Origin: Bacteroidales bacterium UBA3382
Lineage (GTDB): Bacteria; Bacteroidota; Bacteroidia; Bacteroidales; UBA932
Length of the DNA stretch: 5,171 nt
Reading direction: 5' to 3'
NCBI GenBank assembly: GCA_002358965.1
Contig: DEPW01000099.1
Location: 1-5,171, forward strand
Part shown: positions 1 to 5,133 of the stretch, one piece after another
Numbering within the stretch: position 1 is the stretch's first letter
Layout: the number at the start of each line of letters is the position of its first letter
Made by a program: the position numbers and the translations under genes
The notes under the pieces: generated by a model
The model's input: only the letters and a program-made list of their open reading frames with translations
Database searches by the model: none
Told to the model about the DNA's origin: nothing

Positions 1-1175
1 TGCTGATGATAAACGGCATTTCTGCGTTTTGCCACTATTGAGCGGATGGCATCGAAAGCTTCCTTGTAACTGTTGTTGCCTGTCTCACGGCCATATTCCA
101 GAAGGTGTTCCTGCTGTTCTTTCTTCTTGTCGAGAACTTTCAGTTTGACTAATCCTTCGTTCATTCCTATGGCGTTCTTCCAGTAGTTGGCAGACGATGC
201 GTATTTGGCTGCATACTGTATGCGTGTCTTTGCATCCTTTGCCATTTCTTCGCCAAGCACTCTGAGGCGTACACCGCGGATAGTGTCGCGCATGAAGTTT
301 GTGGTCTGCATGCGTTCTTCCACTTCGTCGCTTATCATGTATCTCCAGTTTCTTCCAGGGAATCCCATAACGAAAGTAAAGTCACCCTCTTTCACTCCTT
401 TCAGGTTGATTGCGATATGTTTCTTCACTTTTAGAGGAACGTTGGTTGCACTGTAGTTGGCAGGCTTTCCGTTCTTGTCGGCATAGATGCGGAACATTGA
501 GAAGTCACCGCAATGGCGAGGCCACATCCAGTTGTCGGTGTCGGCACCGAATTTTCCTATTGAGGAAGGCGGCGCTCCTACGAAACGGATGTCTTTGAAT
601 GTCTTGGTGATGATGAGATAATAGGCGTTGTCGTTGTAGAAGCCCTGCACCCTTGCTTCGCAATAAGGGTTTTCTTCGAGAGCGTTGTCCACGAGCCTGT
701 CAATGGCCGCCTGTATCGTAGAGTCTGCATCCATTCCCTTCTTTTCGGCTGCCTTGCGTGCCTTGTCGATGTCCTTTGTCACATCGGTCATGCTTTCGAC
801 GAAAGTGACGGTGAGGCCTTCGCACGGGAGTTCCTCGTCGAGATTCATTGCCCAGTAGCCGTTGTTGAGATAGTCATGCTCTACCGAACTGAGCTTCTGG
901 ATGCTCGAATAGCCGCAATGGTGGTTGGTCACGAGCAGTCCCCTGTCGGATATGAGCTCTCCCGTACAGCCGCCGCCGAATTGTACGATGGCGTCTTTGA
1001 GGGATGTGTTGTTGATGTTGTAAATGTCTTCGGCGGTAAGTTCAAGTCCCATTTCCTGCATTGTGCCGATGTTCATCTTTTTGAGCAGTGGGAGCAGCCA
1101 CATTCCTTCGTCGGCTATTGCCGGTGTGAAGGTGAGTGTCAGCGCTGCGATTAGAATCGATAACTTTTTAAACAT
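1..1175 (-). CDS. S46 family dipeptidyl-peptidase (DPP11/DPP7 type), N-terminal part, cut by left window edge
   Basis: Secreted or periplasmic serine peptidase that removes dipeptides from the N-terminus of oligopeptides; in Bacteroidales these enzymes feed amino-acid uptake. The window holds the first 391 codons of a protein usually about 700-720 residues long. Residues 1-21 form a signal peptide (FKK, hydrophobic stretch, AIA before Asp22). Then come DEGMW (22-26), GGCTG (68-72), TNHHCGY (83-89, catalytic His86) and NWMWPRHCGDF (215-225, catalytic Asp224). Asn215, Trp216, Arg220 and Asn330 match in identity and position the residues that anchor the substrate N-terminus in the characterised S46 enzyme DAP BII. 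Cys70 and Cys87 may form the disulfide around the His loop. The catalytic Ser and the S1 residue that separates DPP11 (Arg, acidic P1) from DPP7 (Gly, hydrophobic P1) lie beyond the window. The N-terminal half resembles DPP11 more, from memory. The ATG at 1175 is chosen because it gives the signal peptide directly. Confidence 0.93.
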   Translation of the reverse strand, partial: MFKKLSILIAALTLTFTPAIADEGMWLLPLLKKMNIGTMQEMGLELTAEDIYNINNTSLKDAIVQFGGGCTGELISDRGLLVTNHHCGYSSIQKLSSVEHDYLNNGYWAMNLDEELPCEGLTVTFVESMTDVTKDIDKARKAAEKKGMDADSTIQAAIDRLVDNALEENPYCEARVQGFYNDNAYYLIITKTFKDIRFVGAPPSSIGKFGADTDNWMWPRHCGDFSMFRIYADKNGKPANYSATNVPLKVKKHIAINLKGVKEGDFTFVMGFPGRNWRYMISDEVEERMQTTNFMRDTIRGVRLRVLGEEMAKDAKTRIQYAAKYASSANYWKNAIGMNEGLVKLKVLDKKKEQQEHLLEYGRETGNNSYKEAFDAIRSIVAKRRNAVYHQ

Positions 1176-1250
1176 GTTTAATGAAATTTTGTTTGTTATT
1201 AATTGAAAATACCTACAATCTGTAATATTGATTCCGCTAAATACAAAATT

Positions 1251-1258
1251 CAAAGATA
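1251..1258 (-). promoter_or_regulatory. Candidate promoter -7 box for the S46 peptidase gene
   Basis: On the minus strand the bases read TATCTTTG, matching the Bacteroidetes -7 consensus TAnnTTTG. The box lies in the 97-bp gap between the rnhB stop and the peptidase ATG and would give a leader of roughly 65-70 nt. No -33 TTG is found at the expected spacing of about 19-21 bp, so the call rests on the -7 box alone. No clear terminator follows rnhB, so readthrough from rnhB is also possible. Confidence 0.45.
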
Positions 1259-1272
1259 TACAAAAATTCGGT

Positions 1273-1875
1273 TCAAAAAAGAAGATTGTCCCCAAAAAGG
1301 TTGAAACTCTTCCTGTGGTAGGGAGTTATCCCGTATTCGGCGATGGCCTTTCTGTGCTCTTCGGTGGGGTATCCCTTGTTCCTGTCCCATCCGTATCGGG
1401 GATATTCCTTTGCTATGCGTTCCATGAATTCGTCCCTGTAGCATTTTGCGAGCACGGATGCGGCTGCTATGGGAGCGAACTTCGAGTCCCCTTTGACTAT
1501 GCAGACATGCGGAATGTCCCTGTACGGTTTGAATCGGTTGCCGTCCACAAGTATCAGGGTAGGAGCTGTCCCGAGGAGATCCAGTGCGCCGTGCATCCCG
1601 GCTATGGATGCGTTGAGTATGTTTACGGTGTCGATTTGCTCAGGGCCGACAGGGCAGACACCGTATGCAATTGCTTCCCTCTCGACGGCTTCCCGTACGA
1701 TGTCTCTGTTCTTACGGCTCATGCGCTTGGAGTCGTCGAGCAGCGGATGGCGGAAGTCCGGCGGCAATATGACAGCCGCAGCGTATACCGGTCCGGCAAG
1801 GCATCCTCGTCCCGCCTCGTCGCAGCCGGCCTCGATTTCGGAGGCTTTGTAAAAACTTTCCAGATTATTGTTCAC
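1273..1875 (-). CDS. rnhB: Ribonuclease HII
   Basis: Cytoplasmic endonuclease that cuts the RNA strand of RNA-DNA hybrids and starts ribonucleotide excision repair at single ribonucleotides misincorporated in DNA. The protein is 200 residues, normal for the family. Metal-binding catalytic residues are visible: Asp19 and Glu20 in GCDEAGRG, Asp111 in LVDGNRF, and Asp130 in VKGDSKFAPIAAASVLAK. The GRG motif (22-24) reads the 2'-OH at the RNA-DNA junction, and Tyr169 in NKGYPT is the expected stacking tyrosine. The start is GTG at 1875: the frame is open upstream to the stop of the preceding regulator gene (1912-1914), but no ATG lies in that stretch, and GTG places the DEAGRG motif at the usual distance from the N-terminus. 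The gene begins 36 bp after the XRE regulator gene on the same strand and is probably cotranscribed with it. Confidence 0.96.
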   Translation of the reverse strand: MNNNLESFYKASEIEAGCDEAGRGCLAGPVYAAAVILPPDFRHPLLDDSKRMSRKNRDIVREAVEREAIAYGVCPVGPEQIDTVNILNASIAGMHGALDLLGTAPTLILVDGNRFKPYRDIPHVCIVKGDSKFAPIAAASVLAKCYRDEFMERIAKEYPRYGWDRNKGYPTEEHRKAIAEYGITPYHRKSFNLFGDNLLF

Positions 1876-1884
1876 TTCGCTTTT

Positions 1885-1896
1885 TTTTCGCGAAAA
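1885..1896. repeat. Perfect 12-bp palindrome just upstream of the rnhB start
   Basis: TTTTCGCGAAAA is a perfect palindrome in the 36-bp gap between the XRE gene and rnhB, with its near edge 9 bp from the GTG codon. It adjoins an A tract on the coding strand. It could be a protein-binding site or a small structure affecting rnhB initiation, or simply chance in an A/T-rich linker. Confidence 0.4.
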
Positions 1897-1911
1897 TAAG
1901 AAGTTGTTTCG

Positions 1912-2286
1912 TCATTTTTCGGTTTTTGCCGATTTCAGCATCGAAATTATTTCGTCTTTTGCCGCTACGAGCTCTTCGAGAGTGCGGATACGCTCGCGCA
2001 ATTCGGCGTTTTTCTCTGTAAGCGACACGATGTCTTTTTCGTACTCTTCTTTCAGTATTCCCGTTTCTTCGTCCCGGATAGCGTAACCGAACAGCAGCCT
2101 TGCCGGGGAAGTGCCGAGGATTTCGGCGAGGCGCAGGACTTTCTTGTTGTACAGGTTAGTTTTTCCGTTTTCGATTTTCCTGTAGGAGGTGATGGAAATG
2201 TCGAGCTGCCCCGCCATGTATTCCTGGGACAGTCCCAACTCTTTTCTCCTGCTGATGAGATAAGTTCTTATTTCGTTGTCCTCCAT
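1912..2286 (-). CDS. XRE/Cro-CI family transcriptional regulator with C-terminal leucine zipper
   Basis: A 124-residue DNA-binding protein. Residues about 5-66 form an HTH_3 (Cro/C1-type) domain: IRTYLISRRKELGLSQEYMA, then DISITSYRKIENGKTNL, in which helix 2 is about 20-28 and the recognition helix about 31-40, ending with LAEILGTSPARLL. Residues about 76-120 are a continuous charged coiled coil with heptad positions a = Ile86, Asn93, Ile100, Val107, Ile114 and d = Leu89, Leu96, Leu103, Lys110, Leu117, so a dimer is expected. No ligand-binding domain, catalytic motif or membrane segment is present. The ATG at 2286 opens the HTH domain in the usual way and lies a short distance downstream of a good promoter. 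The target is unknown; tandem palindromes directly upstream of its own promoter suggest self-regulation. It appears to lead a two-gene transcript with rnhB. Confidence 0.9.
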   Translation of the reverse strand: MEDNEIRTYLISRRKELGLSQEYMAGQLDISITSYRKIENGKTNLYNKKVLRLAEILGTSPARLLFGYAIRDEETGILKEEYEKDIVSLTEKNAELRERIRTLEELVAAKDEIISMLKSAKTEK

Positions 2287-2306
2287 TGTACGAAATCTAC
2301 ATGGGA

Positions 2307-2336
2307 CAAAAATAGATTAGAATAGTTATTAATCAA
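2307..2336 (-). promoter_or_regulatory. Bacteroidetes-type promoter of the XRE-rnhB transcript
   Basis: On the minus strand a -33 TTG (2336-2334) is followed by a 19-bp spacer and a -7 box TATTTTTG (2314-2307) that matches TAnnTTTG. Transcription would start near 2300, giving a leader of about 14 nt before the ATG at 2286. It is the only promoter besides that of etfB with both elements well placed. Confidence 0.65.
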
Positions 2337-2337
2337 G

Positions 2338-2372
2338 ACAACCTGCGGTTGTTGTATGGTAACCGATGGTTA
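2338..2372. promoter_or_regulatory. Candidate tandem operator: two AACC-N3-GGTT palindromes
   Basis: The first palindrome, ACAACCTGCGGTTGT (2338-2352), has 6-bp arms; the second, TAACCGATGGTTA (2360-2372), has 5-bp arms. Both share the core AACC-N3-GGTT, and their centres (2345 and 2366) are 21 bp apart, two turns of B-DNA, so two dimers would bind the same face. The pair starts one base beyond the -33 element of the XRE promoter and lies upstream of the divergent small gene. The dimeric XRE protein is the obvious candidate binder, by inference. Confidence 0.6.
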
Positions 2373-2464
2373 TTATTTCACCACAAAATCTCAAAAAAAG
2401 ATATTTTATGCGTCTGCCGATGCAACTTTATCGATTTCCGGACACATGGGCGGTTCCGACAGGC

Positions 2465-2472
2465 TATATTTG
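2465..2472 (+). promoter_or_regulatory. Candidate -7 promoter box for the small AraC-like HTH gene
   Basis: TATATTTG matches TAnnTTTG. A start about seven bases downstream, near 2479, leaves a leader of about 17 nt to the ATG at 2496 and would exclude the only alternative in-frame ATG at 2349. No convincing -33 TTG is seen at 19-21 bp, so the promoter may be weak or need an activator. Confidence 0.45.
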
Positions 2473-2495
2473 CAGCGGTCGAAATATTTTGTATT

Positions 2496-2711
2496 ATGTC
2501 GGATGAGGAAATGTTTGACAGGCTCGAGTCGTCGCTGTCGGAAGATTTGATGTTTTTGAGGCCGGATTTCACAATCGGGCTGCTGTGTTCGCATGTCGGG
2601 GCTTCCGAAAAGGATATCGACAGGTATCTTTCGGACAATTTCGGAATCACGCTCAGGGAAATGGTCCGGATTTATGCCGAGACGCATTTTGACGGCATTT
2701 TATTCCCGTAA
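2496..2711 (+). CDS. Small protein resembling a single AraC-type helix-turn-helix
   Basis: A 71-residue, acidic protein. After an acidic N-terminal helix (about residues 1-19), the stretch from about 21 to 60 follows the first helix-turn-helix of AraC-type domains: FLRPDFTIGLLCSHVGAS, then EKDIDRYLSDNFGITLREMVRIY, corresponding to the familiar pattern 'P-x-hydrophobic-T...LA..hG.S...L...F....G..hxxhhxxxR'. The second HTH of a normal AraC domain (about 100 residues) is absent, as is any sensor domain. It could be a stand-alone small regulator, an interaction module, or the remnant of a larger AraC gene; no obvious remnant is visible on either side. The ATG at 2496 is chosen over 2349 because the HTH homology and the -7 box at 2465-2472 both favour it. 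The gene sits between the divergent XRE gene and fusA2, 95 bp upstream of the latter. The specific function is not recognised. Confidence 0.7.
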   Translation: MSDEEMFDRLESSLSEDLMFLRPDFTIGLLCSHVGASEKDIDRYLSDNFGITLREMVRIYAETHFDGILFP

Positions 2712-2757
2712 AATGAATATTTTATAAGTAAAGGTGTCTGTGTATGGAAAAAAATTA

Positions 2758-2765
2758 TAACTTTG
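2758..2765 (+). promoter_or_regulatory. Candidate -7 promoter box for the EF-G2 gene
   Basis: TAACTTTG matches TAnnTTTG and is the same octamer found twice before etfB. The predicted start near 2772 gives an A/T-rich leader of about 35 nt. The -33 region lacks a clean TTG at 19-21 bp, which would suit activator-dependent transcription. The 3' half of the box is part of the palindrome CTTTGCAAAG (2761-2770). No terminator is visible after the upstream small gene, so readthrough from it is possible. Confidence 0.55.
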
Positions 2766-2806
2766 CAAAGTTTGCGTGAAAAGTCTAATTAGTTAAAATA
2801 TTTAAG

Positions 2807-4960
2807 ATGAAAAGTTATTCTACGAACAACATCAGGAACATAGTCCTTCTCGGCAGTACTCGTTCCGGCAAAACAACCCTTGCCGAGACCATGCTGTATG
2901 AAGGCAAGGTTATAGACCGCAGGGGGTCGGTTGAGGCGAAAACGACGGTTTCAGACAATACGGAGGTCGAGCAATTGTATCAGCGTTCGATATATTCGAC
3001 TCCATTGTATACGGAGTTCAACAACAACAAGTTGAATTTTGTCGACACTCCGGGTTCCGATGATTTCATAGGAGGCGTGATTTCCGCATTCAAGGTGTGC
3101 GATTCAGGCGTATTGCTCATAAACGCCCAGCAGGGTGTCGAGGTAGGTACGCAGATATTCGCGCGTTATGCGGACGACCATAAGAAGCCGATGATCATAG
3201 CGGTAAACCAGCTGGATTCCGACAAGGCCAACTGGGAATCGACAATCGATTCCATGAAACAGCATTTCGGAAGCAAGCCGGTTGTCGTGCAGTTTCCTAT
3301 GGCTGTCGGCGAGGACTTCAACGGCTTTGTCGATATCCTGAAGATGAAGGCTTATACTTTCAAGGATGACAGCGGCACCCGCGAAGAGATCGACATTCCG
3401 GCACAGTTCGCCGACGAAGCGCAGGCGATGAGGGCCTCGTTGATAGAGATGGCGGCAGAGGCCGACGAGGCTTTGATGGAGAAATTCTTCGATGCCGGAG
3501 AGCTGTCCGAAGAAGAGATGTACCAGGGACTGAAAGTCGGTTTCCTCAACGGTGCGATATATCCTGTATTCACCCTTTCGGGCAAGAAGGACATCGGCGT
3601 GAAGAGGCTCATGGAGTTCATCATAGATGTGGCGCCTTCGCCGGCAGAGCGTCCGTCGGTTACGACCGAAGGTCAGGAAGTGAAATGCGATCCCGAAGGT
3701 CCTGTTTCGCTCTTCTTCTACAGGACCGCAGTAGAGCAGCATCTGGGAGATGTTTCGTATTTCAAGGTAATGTCCGGAAAGCTTACCGAAGGAATGGATC
3801 TCGTCAATCCTGAAACCGGTTCGAAAGAGCGCGTTTCCGCAATATACGCGGTTGCCGGCAAGAAGAAGGAAAAAGTCACGGAGATGTATGCCGGAGACCT
3901 CGGATGTACGGTCAAGATGAAGAGCGTCAAGAGCAACCAGACCCTTTCGCAGCCTAACTGCGAATATGTATTCGAGCCTATACAGTTCCCTCAGTCGAAG
4001 TTCCGCACCGCCATCAAGCCTGTGGACGAGAAGGATTCGGAAAAGTTGAGCGAAATCCTCAACAGGGCGTCCGCTGAAGACCCTACGATCGTCGTAGAAT
4101 ACGCAAAAGAGTTGAAGCAGACCATCCTGAGCGGTCAGGGCGAGCTTCATATCAATATCCTCAAGTGGCACATCAACAATATCCACAAGATGGAAATCGA
4201 GCTTCTGCCGCCAAGGATTTCATACAGGGAGACCATTACCAAGGTAGCTGCCGCAAGTTACAGGCACAAGAAGCAGTCGGGCGGTGCCGGCCAGTTCGGT
4301 GAAGTCCATCTGCTCATAGAGCCTATCGTCGAAGGCGTCGAAGCCGGCAACAAGTTCAAGGTAGACGGCCGCGACCTCATCCTCAATATCAAAGGCAAGG
4401 AAGAGTTCAACCTCGAATGGGGCGGCAAACTCGAGTTTTACAACTGTATCGTCGGCGGTGCCATCGATGCCCGTTTCATGCCTGCCATCCTTAAAGGTAT
4501 CATGGACAAGATGAGCGAAGGTCCGCTTACCGGTTCTTACGCACGCGACATCAGGGTGTTCGTATACGATGGTAAGATGCACCCGGTTGATTCGAACGAA
4601 ATATCTTTCGTGCTTGCGGCAAGGAACGCATTCAAAGAGGCTTTCCGCAAGGCGGCTCCTAAGATCATGGAACCTATCTACAATGTCGAGGTGCTTACTC
4701 CGTCGGAGTATATGGGGTCATGTATGTCCGATATGCAGAACAGGCGTGCGATCATCGAGGGCATGGGTACTACCAAAGGTTTCGATGTGTTGAAGGCAAG
4801 GGTGCCTCTTGCCGAACTTTACAAATATTCCACAACCCTGTCGTCGCTTACTTCCGGTGCGGCTACTTTCACCATGAACTTCGCCGATTACCAGCCGGTG
4901 CCTGCCGATGTGCAGGAGAAGCTCCTCAAGGCTTACATGGAAAGCGAAAAAGACGAATAG
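2807..4960 (+). CDS. fusA2: Elongation factor G paralogue EF-G2 with degenerate GTPase site
   Basis: Ribosomal translocation factor, 717 residues, with all five EF-G domains. Domain I (about 1-280): Walker A GSTRSGKTT (16-24, Lys22 kept), switch I RSIY (60-63) where canonical EF-G has RGIT, switch II DTPGSDDF (80-87) where canonical is DTPGHVDF, and NQLD (134-137) for NKMD. Domain II is about 295-400. Domain III contains GQGELHINIL (443-452). Domain IV starts near RHKKQSGGAGQFGEV (486-500) and contains the tip motif DGKMHPVDSNE (588-598, His592 equivalent to E. coli His583). Domain V carries EPIYNVEVLTPSEYMG (622-637) and VPLAELYKYSTTLSSLTSG (666-684). The loss of the catalytic His (Ser84) and the switch I Thr (Tyr63) agrees with B. 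thetaiotaomicron EF-G2, reported to act without GTPase activity and to aid gut colonisation under carbon limitation. An extra segment lies in domain IV at about 514-540. The ATG at 2807 is the natural start; a terminator follows the gene. Confidence 0.95.
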   Translation: MKSYSTNNIRNIVLLGSTRSGKTTLAETMLYEGKVIDRRGSVEAKTTVSDNTEVEQLYQRSIYSTPLYTEFNNNKLNFVDTPGSDDFIGGVISAFKVCDSGVLLINAQQGVEVGTQIFARYADDHKKPMIIAVNQLDSDKANWESTIDSMKQHFGSKPVVVQFPMAVGEDFNGFVDILKMKAYTFKDDSGTREEIDIPAQFADEAQAMRASLIEMAAEADEALMEKFFDAGELSEEEMYQGLKVGFLNGAIYPVFTLSGKKDIGVKRLMEFIIDVAPSPAERPSVTTEGQEVKCDPEGPVSLFFYRTAVEQHLGDVSYFKVMSGKLTEGMDLVNPETGSKERVSAIYAVAGKKKEKVTEMYAGDLGCTVKMKSVKSNQTLSQPNCEYVFEPIQFPQSKFRTAIKPVDEKDSEKLSEILNRASAEDPTIVVEYAKELKQTILSGQGELHINILKWHINNIHKMEIELLPPRISYRETITKVAAASYRHKKQSGGAGQFGEVHLLIEPIVEGVEAGNKFKVDGRDLILNIKGKEEFNLEWGGKLEFYNCIVGGAIDARFMPAILKGIMDKMSEGPLTGSYARDIRVFVYDGKMHPVDSNEISFVLAARNAFKEAFRKAAPKIMEPIYNVEVLTPSEYMGSCMSDMQNRRAIIEGMGTTKGFDVLKARVPLAELYKYSTTLSSLTSGAATFTMNFADYQPVPADVQEKLLKAYMESEKDE

Positions 4961-4981
4961 CAGGTATTGCAGAGAGTCTTC

Positions 4982-5016
4982 GAGAGGCCGTGTCCGATGT
5001 GGGTGCGGCCTCTTTT
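4982..5016 (+). terminator. Intrinsic terminator after the EF-G2 gene
   Basis: AGAGGCCG (4983-4990) pairs perfectly with CGGCCTCT (5006-5013). The stem can be extended inward by three G-U pairs and two C-G pairs, closing on the pentaloop GATGT, and outward by one G-U pair. A short T tract (5013-5016) follows at once. It lies 22 bp after the EF-G2 stop codon and separates this transcript from etfB. Confidence 0.85.
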
Positions 5017-5053
5017 GCATTGAGGACAGGCTCCTGAAAATCCGATTTTTCCC

Positions 5054-5061
5054 TAACTTTG
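5054..5061 (+). promoter_or_regulatory. Upstream -7 type box before etfB (distal copy)
   Basis: TAACTTTG matches TAnnTTTG. It would give a leader of about 65 nt. No good -33 TTG is present at the usual distance. It is the distal member of a duplicated 18-bp segment (5044-5061 and 5074-5091, 15 of 18 bases identical). Confidence 0.45.
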
Positions 5062-5091
5062 TTGGAAAATGCGGTTTTATCCTTAACTTTG
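5062..5091 (+). promoter_or_regulatory. Main candidate promoter of etfB
   Basis: A -33 TTG (5062-5064) is followed by a 19-bp spacer and the -7 box TAACTTTG (5084-5091), fitting the Bacteroidetes consensus in both elements. Transcription would begin near 5098, leaving an A/T-rich leader of about 35 nt, much like that of fusA2. Confidence 0.65.
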
Positions 5092-5133
5092 CAAGTTGAC
5101 AGGCAAGAAAATAACTAACAATTAATTATAAAT

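Noticed and set aside
187..1206. Several short plus-strand frames opposite the S46 peptidase
   Set aside because: All are antisense to a well-conserved peptidase frame with signal peptide and catalytic motifs.
1228..1899. Long open frame of 223 codons on the plus strand opposite rnhB
   Set aside because: It is antisense to a clear RNase HII gene, matches no family I recognise, and its amino-acid pattern is that expected from the complement of a conserved gene.
2349..2495. N-terminal extension of the small HTH protein starting at ATG 2349
   Set aside because: The extra 49 residues show no domain, would overlap the operator-like palindromes and start upstream of the -7 box at 2465-2472; the HTH similarity begins after the ATG at 2496.
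2378..2687. Two minus-strand open frames of 90 and 93 codons opposite the small HTH gene
   Set aside because: Neither resembles a known family, neither has a promoter box with spacing, and the sense frame has recognisable HTH spacing.
3104..4186. 360-codon open frame on the minus strand inside fusA2
   Set aside because: The sense strand encodes a complete EF-G with all domains. The antisense frame is rich in Leu, Arg and His as expected from complementing Glu/Lys-rich codons, and has no promoter or recognisable domain.
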